Below are positions 34,896 through 44,281 of a stretch of 64,000 nucleotides of DNA, piece after piece. Position numbers and translations under genes: made by a program. The notes below the pieces were generated by a model. It saw only the letters and a list, made by a program, of their open reading frames with translations. It had not been told where the DNA came from and made no database searches. Location of the stretch: NCBI GenBank assembly GCA_964532595.1, contig CAZHIQ010000006.1, positions 56,334 to 120,333 of the forward strand. Reading direction: 5' to 3'. Numbering within the stretch: position 1 is the stretch's first letter; every line of letters starts with the position of its first letter. This DNA comes from Chryseosolibacter sp964532595 (GTDB lineage Bacteria; Bacteroidota; Bacteroidia; Cytophagales; Cyclobacteriaceae).

Positions 34896-37800
34896 TCAGC
34901 GTGATTGAACCGTGACGGTACGTCCACCCGTACGAGCGTAGATCCCTGCATCATACATCGCTTCGCAGCTGACACCAGGAAGATAGTACGTTCCTCCATA
35001 CGCAGCGGTAAGCATCGTCCGGAACGTCTTGCTTTCACCTGTCGCAAGATCGAAGTACGTCAACACCCTATCATCCCGAATGTCCTGATAGCGGAAAGGT
35101 GAATTCTCAACAAGACTTTCTACATCCTGGAGTCGAAGGTTGTTGATCTCCCATCCGGAAGGAAACATCTGAGTCAAGGCCATGTTTTCATAACCTCCGC
35201 GAAGCCCGGGGTGGCGGACAGTCACCTCAGCGATGAACTCCTGTCCCTGCTGCAACGATGCCGGATCAATGCTTGTACCTGAAACATCAGTATAACGAAC
35301 ACTCACACTGAGAAAACGCGACTCGGCTTCATCGCTACGCATGGGCGTACCCGATGTGACAATTCGCGCGTAGAGCAAACCGCCCGATTGATTATCAAGA
35401 ACAAGTTCACGCGGCTTGTCAGATGCGTCGAGCTCAAGTTGCGCCACCGCCAGCTCCGTCGCGACAGTTACCGACTTTCCCCGTCCCTCCGCGTATGTGA
35501 ACCGTATTTCCTTCTGGCGATCCTCCTTTCCGGCGAACAGTGACACCGCGCGTAGACACATGGCGGTTTCTTGGGTACTCAACCATCTTCCGTCGTCGCT
35601 TAACGCTGCAGAAATTTCCTCCAGCACTTCAAACGCTTCATCCCGCATGTCAAGTAAGATAAGCGTCTCCAGGATAAGGGCTCTGTCACGAAGGTGCGAA
35701 CCATAGGTATAGGCTAGTTCCCGGTACGGTTCAACCTCGCGGGGAAGCGAATGAATCAAGGCCTTCGCCGCCTCAGGCTGTCCAGCAATAGCATATGCCG
35801 ATGCAAGCATCCAGGACGCCGAAGTTGATCGACTGCTTTCACGAAGTCTGTTCATTGCGCCAAATTCCGCCGAGCCAGCCAGAGCCAGGGTGTACAGACG
35901 ATAGGCCTGAAGGAGATCCGCATTGCGATATCCCTCGCTATTATGCCAGGCGTTGGCGCGCGATTGCTGGAACGATTTCCAACGTGACATGATCTCGTCA
36001 GGAACGTAATAGCCATTGTTTTGCGCTTCGAGAAGAAAGTGGCCTGCATAGCTCGTAGCCCAGCTGTCGGCCGGCTCACTGGTGCCCGGCCAATATCCGA
36101 ATCCACCATCGGCGTGAGCAAACCGGCGAATCCGCTCGGCCGCAGCACGGACATTACGCTGTACCGTCTCCTGTTCTTTATCCGACAAGTTCATGACGCG
36201 ATCGAGATAAAGCTGAGGAAATGCCACCGACGTAGTCTGCTCCAGGCATCCGTGGGGATACTGAAGCAACCAGCGCATCCGAGTAGCGAAATTCAACGGA
36301 GGCAGGGCCGACACTTCCAGCGTCGCACTATTGCTTCCGGGAACTCCAAAAGGTGTCAATGTTACATTTTGACTACTGCCAGCTTCGAGCGCCACGGATT
36401 GAACACGGGTAATGGGAACGTTAGGATTACGAACCGCGATCTCGGTGACGTCGGTCGCCGAGATACTTCCCCGCACAGCCTTCACTTCGATCCGTGCGTT
36501 GCCGGTAGCTGCTTCCACCCGGAGATTGAAGTCAATTGTCTGATCACTGTTAGGCGCAAGGGTTACTTTTTTCGATGATGGTCCTGAAAGACGGACCGGT
36601 CCGACTACCCGCACGCTCACCTCCACGTCACGAAGAGCTTCGTCACCTGCGAATACAGTCACGGGAATCCTCACCTCCTCCTGAGGTCCAAGCACCCTCG
36701 GCAGGGTAGTCAACACCATGATTGGCTTCTTCACGAGTGCTGTTCTCTCTGCCTTCCCGAAAGCTTCACCATTGCCGGCGACAAGCATCGCACGAACGGA
36801 ACCGATGTATTGCGGCATGACAAAGCTGATTTCCCTCGAACCACGCTCAAGCGTATAAGGCCCGAAGAACTTTACCACCGGTTTGAACCGATTGGCAACT
36901 GGATCCATCTCGACTGGCCGGATCTGATCGTCACCGCCTATACTGATAAACCGCTCGAGCCGCGCTCCGAATGCACCCATTACATCATCGTAAACATCCC
37001 AGGTCCGCACACCAAGTGCTTCACGGGCGTTGAATACAGACCACGCATCGGGCGTTTGAAATCGGGTCAGATCGAGCAAACCCTCATCAACAATAGCAAG
37101 CGTATAAGTCATTGAGCGGTTGTCGCGCTCCAAAACCTTTATCGTTACACGTTCCCCGGCCGTCAAGACGTCCGGCATTTCTAATTGAGGATGGAGTCTC
37201 GTACCGGGATCTTCCACCTGGACAGGCGCAACGCCGTAAAGGCGCATAGGCATGTCGTTCTCAGTGTTGGCATGCGGTTGAATAAGCGACACATGTACAT
37301 ACACATTGGGGGCCATTTGAGGTGTCGCTTCGAAGGCAAACCGGTTGTCACCTGCCTTGGTCTCCAGCCAGAATGTTTTAACGATACCACTACCTGACTC
37401 AATGCTGACTAAAGCGCGACCTCCGGTAGGTGCCGGGATTGTCAACACGACTTGGTCTCCAACGTTATAACTCGTTTTGTCCGTTGTAAACGCGAGTAAG
37501 CTAGCTCCCCCACGTCCTCCCTCGCCGCGTGCTCGACTATACCAACCGGGTTCGTCAACATATAGCACTTGCCCCGCACAGTGTCCTGAGACCGGGTCAC
37601 ACACACGCAGGAAATAACGACCGTACTCGGCAGCCTCCAGATTGAAACGCCAGGAAGCCTTTCCATCGGAAGTCGTAATCTTTTCCTCTCGGACTACCGT
37701 CGTGTAGTTATCCTCAACGAAGTTGGCAAGGCTTTCAAAGGTATTGTCCCACCACCAGCGCCACGAAAGCTTATACAAGCTGACATTCAACTCCCTCCTT

Positions 37801-40460
37801 CCGAGAGGCCGACCGTCCACATCAACCGAGACAACGGAAATGTCATGATCCTCATCCGTATGAAGCACCCCCGAATAGGACTCGCCTTCCGGCACCTTCA
37901 AACCGACGTAACTCTTGTAGGGATAATAGGGAATACTAAAGCGATCAATGCTAAAGTTACCGCTTTCCTCAAAAACTTTTCCGCGAAAGACGGCTTGCAT
38001 AATTCCCGAAGGACGTCCCGACATTTCAAGCGTTGCACGCACTTCGGCTCGCCCGGCGTCATTGGTCGTCCCCTCAAACAAAGGCTGGGCTTCGCCGGTG
38101 AATGTCCGGGACGGATCATCGAAATGAAAATCCGGGAAAGCAGCAAAAGTCGTGCGCTGAGATGACAGAAGCACATCAAACTCAGCGCGGAGATTTCTTC
38201 CAGGCGCGCCGTGCAACCACCGGACATTCAGCGTTCCGCGTATATCGGGGGAAGTAAACCGTTCTGTATTAAAGTCGAGGTCGATCTTTAAACGGTTCGG
38301 CTTGACGGTCTCGATCTTAAGCGTCTGACTAAACTCAGCCCCTCCGGCGCGGACGCGTCCCAACCAGTTCCCTGTAGGTGCATCGTCGCGCGTAGCGGTC
38401 GCAAAACGGTAAAATCCGTTCTCGGAAGAAGACCGGACCAGACGCTGTACAAGCTGCCCATTTGGATCGTTGAGCTCAAACACAACAGGATGATGCGAAG
38501 GCAACGTGCCGTATTCATCTTTTAGAATGAAGGTAAGATGCAGGGAATCGCCCGGACGCCAAACGCCTCGCTCGCCGTAAAGGAATCCCTTCAATCCCTT
38601 CTGAACTTCGCTACCTGACACATCAAAGCTACTGACGGAGAGTGCCTCGCCATTGACCAGGCGAAGGTATGCCCGCTGAGAACCACTTTTCGCTACAAGG
38701 GCGAACGGTGTCTCCGTCGATGAAAATACAACCTTGCCATCCTGATCAGTCCGGGCCGACTTCATTTGCTGAAGCTGATAGCTATACATCGCAACCTCGG
38801 CCCCTGATACGGGCTGCGCTGTTTTGAGGTCGGTAACGAACGCGTATGTCTCCCCTGCTGTTCCGCGTTTCGCAATTAAACCGAGGTCGGAAGCAAGAAC
38901 ATTTCGATACACACTACGACTGGAGGTATAATAAGAGTCATGACAGGGATTATCACGCTGACTCCACTCATAGTTCGGCGGATAGTAGTAATCTACATAA
39001 GAGTCGTACGCATATCCGCCTTCATGACTATCATCGAAAGGAGTGTCTGTCTCAAACGAAACTTTTTCCGAATCCACCCCTGCGCAACCGAATGTCGAGT
39101 AAGGTTTGCGGAACGACAGGCGCACCTGGTATATAGCACCCGGCTCCGTCTGAATGAGTTGGGAAATATCAAGTGTGTATCGATTCCACTTACCCGGATC
39201 GGTCAGTCCCGATTCGTCAAGAGCAATCTTCTTGCGCAAAATCCGGTTACCCACACGACGAAGTTCATTGTTCCCCGACAACTCATTGACCTGGATAAAG
39301 CGAAGAACATTATCGTCATGAATTTTCACGATTTGCACATCGACCGCATTGAGGTTAACCGCCTCGAAGGGAATAACGAGTCCATCGGTACTGGGGAGAA
39401 TGGAGCCGCGGCCGACAAACCGTACCGCCGGCTGCACTTGCTCGAAGACTACCTCCTGGCGCACTGTCTCATCGAAGCGCTTACCGAGTGCGTTGCGGAT
39501 TCCCGGCGAAAGCACAAGGGCCCGGCTCCCATTTTGCCTCACCGGCGGATAAACACGAACTTCATTTCCATGAATGGCGAAGTCCAGATCGGGCAACCCA
39601 TCGAGAGTGATCAATCCCCGCAAGTTCTGATTTTCCTGAACTGGGTCTGAAAACTGTAACACGACATACTGCGTAGGAGACTGGACGACGCGCCACTGCA
39701 TAAGTTCAAACCGGTCGACCGGAGGAATACCAACCTCCGTTTCCAGAGAGCGGTCGACACCGATTGTCCTCCCCTGAACACGGAGCACAACGCTTGCACG
39801 CGCTTCCGTACGCGCTACCTGCTCAATGACAAAGCGGTGACTACGGCCATCTTCGTCGTGGACCCAGGTAAGGCCAAGCTTTTTTCCGCCTTGGGCAGCT
39901 TCCATCGCTTGCTCCACACGCACGGGTTCGGCATAATCAGCCGTGCGAACAATGCCTTCTATTTTCTGACGACTCAGGTCGGTCGAGTTATAAGGGCTCA
40001 TGCCGACCACTTCGATTTCAAAGTTTTGCGCCATGGTGCGGAACGCATAGCGAAACAGTCTCAGCGACTCCGGTACGGCGTCGTTGAGACGAAAGAGTGC
40101 AAAAGTCGCGGTATACGATTTACCCGCAGGGAGTCGCTGCTCAGGCCTGAACTCAACCGTGCGGGGATTGATCCAAACGGTTTTTCCGGATATGGAAGGC
40201 GTGAAGCTAAAGAGCCGGTCGTCTGACTCGCTTCCCAGACGCGACGAATCCACCATATCCCGGGTAAACACAACGCGCAAGGGCGATGTTGACGAAACGA
40301 CACCCGAGGTGTAGGCACTGATATACTCCGCAAAAGCGGGATCGACAGAAATTGCTGCGTCAGTGGCCTGACGTGTACGATTTGCAAACCAGATGGCCGC
40401 GGCGATGAGAACAAGAAAGGCAATAACGGCGACAATGCGCTGCCAGAACATCAGTTTCAT
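34896..40460 (-). CDS. Bacterial alpha-2-macroglobulin family protein (YfhM-like)
   Basis: An 1854-residue envelope protein with an N-terminal membrane anchor (about residues 8-26) and no lipobox, unlike E. coli YfhM, which is a lipoprotein. It has a string of MG domains, the bait-like middle region, and the thioester site GCLEQ at Cys1405-Gln1408, followed by an alpha/alpha toroid (TED, about 1390-1640) and a C-terminal receptor-like domain. Family members trap proteases that enter the periplasm, and they are commonly paired with PBP1C, which would repair the cell wall. The pairing holds here: pbpC follows after 10 nt. Confidence 0.94.
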   Translation of the reverse strand: MKLMFWQRIVAVIAFLVLIAAAIWFANRTRQATDAAISVDPAFAEYISAYTSGVVSSTSPLRVVFTRDMVDSSRLGSESDDRLFSFTPSISGKTVWINPRTVEFRPEQRLPAGKSYTATFALFRLNDAVPESLRLFRYAFRTMAQNFEIEVVGMSPYNSTDLSRQKIEGIVRTADYAEPVRVEQAMEAAQGGKKLGLTWVHDEDGRSHRFVIEQVARTEARASVVLRVQGRTIGVDRSLETEVGIPPVDRFELMQWRVVQSPTQYVVLQFSDPVQENQNLRGLITLDGLPDLDFAIHGNEVRVYPPVRQNGSRALVLSPGIRNALGKRFDETVRQEVVFEQVQPAVRFVGRGSILPSTDGLVIPFEAVNLNAVDVQIVKIHDDNVLRFIQVNELSGNNELRRVGNRILRKKIALDESGLTDPGKWNRYTLDISQLIQTEPGAIYQVRLSFRKPYSTFGCAGVDSEKVSFETDTPFDDSHEGGYAYDSYVDYYYPPNYEWSQRDNPCHDSYYTSSRSVYRNVLASDLGLIAKRGTAGETYAFVTDLKTAQPVSGAEVAMYSYQLQQMKSARTDQDGKVVFSSTETPFALVAKSGSQRAYLRLVNGEALSVSSFDVSGSEVQKGLKGFLYGERGVWRPGDSLHLTFILKDEYGTLPSHHPVVFELNDPNGQLVQRLVRSSSENGFYRFATATRDDAPTGNWLGRVRAGGAEFSQTLKIETVKPNRLKIDLDFNTERFTSPDIRGTLNVRWLHGAPGRNLRAEFDVLLSSQRTTFAAFPDFHFDDPSRTFTGEAQPLFEGTTNDAGRAEVRATLEMSGRPSGIMQAVFRGKVFEESGNFSIDRFSIPYYPYKSYVGLKVPEGESYSGVLHTDEDHDISVVSVDVDGRPLGRRELNVSLYKLSWRWWWDNTFESLANFVEDNYTTVVREEKITTSDGKASWRFNLEAAEYGRYFLRVCDPVSGHCAGQVLYVDEPGWYSRARGEGGRGGASLLAFTTDKTSYNVGDQVVLTIPAPTGGRALVSIESGSGIVKTFWLETKAGDNRFAFEATPQMAPNVYVHVSLIQPHANTENDMPMRLYGVAPVQVEDPGTRLHPQLEMPDVLTAGERVTIKVLERDNRSMTYTLAIVDEGLLDLTRFQTPDAWSVFNAREALGVRTWDVYDDVMGAFGARLERFISIGGDDQIRPVEMDPVANRFKPVVKFFGPYTLERGSREISFVMPQYIGSVRAMLVAGNGEAFGKAERTALVKKPIMVLTTLPRVLGPQEEVRIPVTVFAGDEALRDVEVSVRVVGPVRLSGPSSKKVTLAPNSDQTIDFNLRVEAATGNARIEVKAVRGSISATDVTEIAVRNPNVPITRVQSVALEAGSSQNVTLTPFGVPGSNSATLEVSALPPLNFATRMRWLLQYPHGCLEQTTSVAFPQLYLDRVMNLSDKEQETVQRNVRAAAERIRRFAHADGGFGYWPGTSEPADSWATSYAGHFLLEAQNNGYYVPDEIMSRWKSFQQSRANAWHNSEGYRNADLLQAYRLYTLALAGSAEFGAMNRLRESSRSTSASWMLASAYAIAGQPEAAKALIHSLPREVEPYRELAYTYGSHLRDRALILETLILLDMRDEAFEVLEEISAALSDDGRWLSTQETAMCLRAVSLFAGKEDRQKEIRFTYAEGRGKSVTVATELAVAQLELDASDKPRELVLDNQSGGLLYARIVTSGTPMRSDEAESRFLSVSVRYTDVSGTSIDPASLQQGQEFIAEVTVRHPGLRGGYENMALTQMFPSGWEINNLRLQDVESLVENSPFRYQDIRDDRVLTYFDLATGESKTFRTMLTAAYGGTYYLPGVSCEAMYDAGIYARTGGRTVTVQSR

Positions 40461-40516
40461 GATTGAGAGGTTAACAAATATCGATAGTCAAAATATCGGG
40501 TAAATGGCGCGGTTTT

Positions 40517-40550
40517 TTTGGCTTTTTAGCAAAAAACTTTCCAACCTTTG
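40517..40550 (+). promoter_or_regulatory. Putative promoter of the MscS-family gene
   Basis: TTTG (40517-40520), a 22-nt spacer and AACCTTTG (40543-40550), which differs from TAnnTTTG at one base. It would give a leader of about 25 nt before the ATG at 40580. The 119-bp region also serves the divergent macroglobulin gene, where a GATATTTG (40482-40475, minus) is a one-mismatch -7 candidate. Confidence 0.35.
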
Positions 40551-40579
40551 TAGTCTTCCGGGAATAAACTACAGGTACT

Positions 40580-41659
40580 ATGCACGATATACTTGATCAG
40601 GTTTATTACAGCAATTCAGTCCGTGACTACATCCAGGCGCTCGTTGTCATTATCGCCGGGATTGTCATTATAGAGATTATCAAGCAGGTTATTGCCAGAG
40701 CGATGAAGCGGTGGGGCGATCGTACCTCACAGAAGTGGGATGACTTCATCTCTGAAAGTGTCACAAAATACGCGATGCCCTTCCTTCGTTGGGCAATCAT
40801 CTATTCCGGCATTCACCTCCTTTGGCTTTCCGAGCGAACATCCTGGATTATCGATATCGTCATTTCCATCATATTAACATACTTCGCAGTCCGCTTTGTA
40901 TCCTCTCTGATCATGTTGCTGATCCGGGGAGAACTGAGACGGCGCCAATACGGTGAGGAGAAACTAAGACAGCTGGGTGGACTCCTCCTCATAATCAACG
41001 GCATCATCTGGTTCCTCGGCCTCGTCCTCCTTCTTGGCAACTGGGGCGTCGAAATCACACCTATCATTGCAGGTCTTGGAATCGGAGGTATTGCCGTCGC
41101 TCTTGCCGCGCAAAACATACTCGGCGACCTCTTTAGCTATTTCGCAATCTTCTTTGACAGACCCTTTGAAGCCGGCGACTTCATCATCGTTGACGACAAA
41201 TTAGGAACGGTAGAATATGTTGGAATCAAGACCACACAGATCCGATCGCTCAGCGGAGAGCAGTTGATTATCGGAAACGCAAATCTTACGAATGCACGAA
41301 TTCACAACTACAAGCGCATGCAACGGCGAAGGGTTGTGTTTCAGGTGAATGTTGAATACAGCACACCTGCGGAAAAGGTGAAGGAGATCTCTCCCCTACT
41401 ACGATCAATCGTCGAACAGCAGCAGCGCGTTACATTCGACAGGGCACACCTGGCATCGTTTTCCGACTGGGGCTTAAGATATGAGGTGGTCTACTACGTG
41501 CTGAGTCCGGACTATAACATATACATGGACATTCAGCAGAACATCAATTTCCAGATATACGATGCCTTCGTAGAACGGGGTATTAGGTTTGGCGTTCCGG
41601 CCAACAACATCTTCGTTAAAGAGTTTCCGGCGGCGACGACAAGTCCTGGCGCTCCATAA
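40580..41659 (+). CDS. MscS-family mechanosensitive ion channel
   Basis: A 359-residue inner-membrane channel with four hydrophobic helices (about residues 18-37, 68-85, 92-112, 130-155) and the pore helix GLGIGGIAVALAAQNILGDL (about 165-184) leading into FFDRPFEAGDFI and the beta domain. It opens under membrane tension to release solutes. One helix more than E. coli MscS. Its 3' end overlaps the convergent GmhA-like gene by 44 bp. Confidence 0.93.
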   Translation: MHDILDQVYYSNSVRDYIQALVVIIAGIVIIEIIKQVIARAMKRWGDRTSQKWDDFISESVTKYAMPFLRWAIIYSGIHLLWLSERTSWIIDIVISIILTYFAVRFVSSLIMLLIRGELRRRQYGEEKLRQLGGLLLIINGIIWFLGLVLLLGNWGVEITPIIAGLGIGGIAVALAAQNILGDLFSYFAIFFDRPFEAGDFIIVDDKLGTVEYVGIKTTQIRSLSGEQLIIGNANLTNARIHNYKRMQRRRVVFQVNVEYSTPAEKVKEISPLLRSIVEQQQRVTFDRAHLASFSDWGLRYEVVYYVLSPDYNIYMDIQQNINFQIYDAFVERGIRFGVPANNIFVKEFPAATTSPGAP

Positions 41660-42200
41660 ACGCATAGGCTATCATATGACATATGCCCATGTGCGCGTCT
41701 TCAACACGCCCGTAGTGGTCATCATTCACCACCACTACTACATCGGAAAGCACCGATAGCGTACCACCCTTCGCCCCCACCAGGGCGATAGTTATCAGAC
41801 CCTTGCTCTTTGCCCACTCTACGGCCCTGACGAGATTCGGTGAACTTCCGCTAACGCTCATGACAAAAACCACATCGCCCTTGCGTGCGAAGTTCATCAA
41901 CTGACGAACGAATACGTCGTCATAGGAATAGTCATTGCCAAGCGCTGTCATCCACGCCGTATTATCGTTCAGGGAAAGGCAACGAAAGCGGCGATAGGTC
42001 TTGTCTGACGATCCCTTTCCCAGGTCAGTGACGAAATGAGATGCGTTTGCGGCACTTCCACCATTCCCAAAAACAAATATTTGCTGGTCGTCAGCAAGTG
42101 CCTTCCGAAACAGCGTGACAATTTCACTAACCACTTCGACCGGAATGGAGTCGAGTGCCTGTTTTTGCCGGGCAATGTAATCCGCCAGGTATTTTTTCAT
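41616..42200 (-). CDS. SIS-domain phosphosugar isomerase, GmhA-like
   Basis: A 194-residue SIS-domain protein close to sedoheptulose-7-phosphate isomerase (first step of ADP-heptose synthesis). FGNGGSAANASHF, TALGNDYSYDDVF, MSVSGSSPNLVRAVEWAKSKG and the catalytic His region RVEDAHMG fit GmhA; the Glu of E. coli GmhA (Glu65, HFAEEL) is Asp here (HFVTDL). The change is conservative but makes substrate assignment uncertain. It overlaps the ROK kinase by ATGA, suggesting that the pair act on related sugar phosphates. Last gene of the aromatic operon strand, converging on mscS. Confidence 0.82.
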   Translation of the reverse strand: MKKYLADYIARQKQALDSIPVEVVSEIVTLFRKALADDQQIFVFGNGGSAANASHFVTDLGKGSSDKTYRRFRCLSLNDNTAWMTALGNDYSYDDVFVRQLMNFARKGDVVFVMSVSGSSPNLVRAVEWAKSKGLITIALVGAKGGTLSVLSDVVVVVNDDHYGRVEDAHMGICHMIAYAFMERQDLSSPPETL

Positions 42201-43120
42201 GCGCTGAGAAGTTTACTGATAGCAAGGGAGAGTGCTCCGACCGGAACAACGTCTTCACCAAGCGAGGATATTTGGATCATAGGACCGGGCTGCACAACAT
42301 GCATGAGGTATCGGGTAAGTCGATCGGCGACAGCAAGACGCAAAGGATCACCCAACAATGAAAGACCGCCTCCCAGTACGATGATCTCGGGATTAAGAAG
42401 GTGGACGACATGGGAAAGTCCAAGGGCCAGATCATCTGCAGTGCCTTCCAGAATCTCGCGTGCAGCGGTGTCTTTCCGTAGCAGAGCGGTTCCGAGCACC
42501 TGTGCCTCGCCCCTCTCAACACCTGCAACCAGTTCCTGTAGCAAGGTCCCCGGATGTTCGGCTACATAATTTCTGACCTTTTCATCGACCGCCCACCCCG
42601 AACAGGATGACTCAACCGTTCTTCCGGCTTTGTCGAGGCGGACATGTCCGAATTCCATCTCGGCATACCGGGTACTGTGATACAGGGATCCGTCGATTAC
42701 CATACCTGCCCCAACTCCGCTCCCCAGGGTTACATAGAAAATCCGGGAATGTGATTGACCTGCGCCATAACAAGCTTCCCCCAAAGCGGCAACGTTAGCA
42801 TCATTGTCAATCCAGGTAGGAATACCAGTGAGCTCCTCTACCCATTTCTGAAGGGGGAAATCGCTCCAACCCTGTACCTGATGGGACGTGAGGATAGTTC
42901 CAGAGGAGTGATCGACCGGGCCGCCGAATCCGATACCTATGGCACTGACAGCATGAAGGCGAAATCGCTGAAGACCTTCGCGTATCTTGCGGCGAATGCC
43001 TTCAGCGCCTTCAGCCCGCTCGACGGGAAAGCGTTGACGATCGAGAATACGGGCTCGCTCGTCACCTACTACAAGCTGAAGCTTCGTACCCCCGATCTCA
43101 ATACCTACGAACGAGCGCAT
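42197..43120 (-). CDS. ROK-family sugar kinase with degenerate zinc motif
   Basis: A 307-residue sugar kinase. ATP-site motifs GIEIGGTKLQLVV at the start and IVLGGGLS late, and the catalytic Asp in DNDANVAALGE, are intact. ROK kinases usually carry a zinc knuckle C-x-C-G-x2-G-C after GH; here the segment after FGHVRLDKAGR reads TVESSCSGWAVDEK, with only one Cys in register, so the metal site is lost. The sugar (glucose, mannose or an N-acetyl hexosamine) cannot be told. It starts 13 nt after the DAHP synthase gene, and so lies within the aromatic operon, and overlaps the GmhA-like gene. Confidence 0.87.
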   Translation of the reverse strand: MRSFVGIEIGGTKLQLVVGDERARILDRQRFPVERAEGAEGIRRKIREGLQRFRLHAVSAIGIGFGGPVDHSSGTILTSHQVQGWSDFPLQKWVEELTGIPTWIDNDANVAALGEACYGAGQSHSRIFYVTLGSGVGAGMVIDGSLYHSTRYAEMEFGHVRLDKAGRTVESSCSGWAVDEKVRNYVAEHPGTLLQELVAGVERGEAQVLGTALLRKDTAAREILEGTADDLALGLSHVVHLLNPEIIVLGGGLSLLGDPLRLAVADRLTRYLMHVVQPGPMIQISSLGEDVVPVGALSLAISKLLSA

Positions 43121-43132
43121 ACCTCCAAAAGG

Positions 43133-44236
43133 CTATACCCTTTCTTCTACTTTGTTCATAATACGCGTTTGAACCTGAATCGACTCCTGGTGAATCAGCT
43201 TCAACAGCTCGTTCATGAAGTTAGGGTCAAGTCCCATGGCTTTACCCAATGCAAGGCGCGACTGAATAATTTCTTCCCAGCGTGTTACCTGCAGGATGGT
43301 TACGTTATTTTCTTTCTTATACTGACCAATCTTTTCACTGATCTTCATCCGGGCAGACAGCTTTTGCATAATCTCGTCGTCAAGGTTGTCAATCTGCTCG
43401 CGAAGGATACTCAGCGTATCTTTGAACGACTTGTTATCAGAAGAGGGCGTACGAACCACGAGGCTTTCGATAATTTGCGAAAGGCTCGACGGAGTTACCT
43501 GTTGTTTAGCATCACTCCATGCAGCGTCGGGGTTAATGTGGCTCTCAATCATCAGTCCAGCCATATCAAGGTCGAGGGCCTTCTGGCAAATAAGACCAAT
43601 CAGATCGCGATTTCCGGCGATGTGACTCGGGTCACAAATCAAATCGAGATCGGGGATCCGTGTTTTCAGTTCGATGGCGATGTCCCACATAGGAGCGTTG
43701 CGGAACGGACCTTTTTCCGAAGATGAGAACCCGCGATGGATAGCAGCGAGCTTGGTAATTCCCGCTTTGTTAAGGCGTTCGAGTGCTCCGATCCAGAGTT
43801 CGAGGTCGGGGTTTACCGGGTTCTTAACCATAACCGGTATATCCACTCCTTTCAACGCATCGGCTACCTCCTGAACTGAAAAGGGGTTTACCGTAGTACG
43901 AGCACCAACCCACAGGATGTCTACACCGGCTTTAAGACACGCTTCGACGTGCGCCGCGTTGGCAACTTCAGTAGTAACGGGAAGACCTGTCTCCTTCTTC
44001 GCTTGGATCAACCACTCCAGACCGCTCGCTCCCGCACCTTCATATTGGCCCGGACGCGTTCTGGGTTTCCAGATACCCGCACGAAGAGCATGTACCTTTC
44101 CTGTTGCAGCAAGTTGCTTGGCAGTGGCTATTACTTGCTCTTCTGTTTCCGCGCTGCAGGGTCCACTAATGATGAACGGCTTATCCTTAGCAGGGAACCA
44201 CGTCGTCATTGAATCATGTTGCAATACCTTTTTCAT
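43133..44236 (-). CDS. Bifunctional DAHP synthase / chorismate mutase
   Basis: A 367-residue fusion. Residues 1-255 are a KdsA-like class I DAHP synthase (ISGPCSAETEEQ, RAGIWKPRTRPG, CDPSHIAGNRDL, ESHINPD), which starts the shikimate pathway. Residues about 270-360 are an AroQ chorismate mutase helical domain (SILREQIDNLDDEIMQKLSA, RMKISEKIGQYKKENN). Such fusions allow feedback control of the synthase through the mutase domain. It is the fourth gene of the operon starting at pheA, 45 nt after tyrA; a small hairpin fills that gap. Confidence 0.95.
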   Translation of the reverse strand: MKKVLQHDSMTTWFPAKDKPFIISGPCSAETEEQVIATAKQLAATGKVHALRAGIWKPRTRPGQYEGAGASGLEWLIQAKKETGLPVTTEVANAAHVEACLKAGVDILWVGARTTVNPFSVQEVADALKGVDIPVMVKNPVNPDLELWIGALERLNKAGITKLAAIHRGFSSSEKGPFRNAPMWDIAIELKTRIPDLDLICDPSHIAGNRDLIGLICQKALDLDMAGLMIESHINPDAAWSDAKQQVTPSSLSQIIESLVVRTPSSDNKSFKDTLSILREQIDNLDDEIMQKLSARMKISEKIGQYKKENNVTILQVTRWEEIIQSRLALGKAMGLDPNFMNELLKLIHQESIQVQTRIMNKVEERV

Positions 44237-44265
44237 GTCCTAATCGATTTGTTGTTTTTAGTTAG

Positions 44266-44280
44266 TCCCTTCTAAAGGGA
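44266..44280 (-). repeat. Intercistronic hairpin between tyrA and DAHP synthase genes
   Basis: TCCCTT (44266-44271), CTA, AAGGGA (44275-44280) form a 6-bp stem with a 3-nt loop just before the tyrA stop in genomic order. On the transcribed strand no T run follows, so it is not a classical terminator; it could stabilise or process the mRNA. Confidence 0.35.
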
Positions 44281-44281
44281 A

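Noticed and set aside
38940..39650. A 236-codon plus-strand frame opposite the alpha-2-macroglobulin gene
   Set aside because: Fully inside a well-supported gene on the other strand; composition is that of an antisense shadow.
42755..43726. A 323-codon plus-strand reading frame opposite the ROK and DAHP synthase genes
   Set aside because: It is antisense to two genes with full family motifs, has no domain pattern itself and no promoter; it results from codon bias of the true genes.
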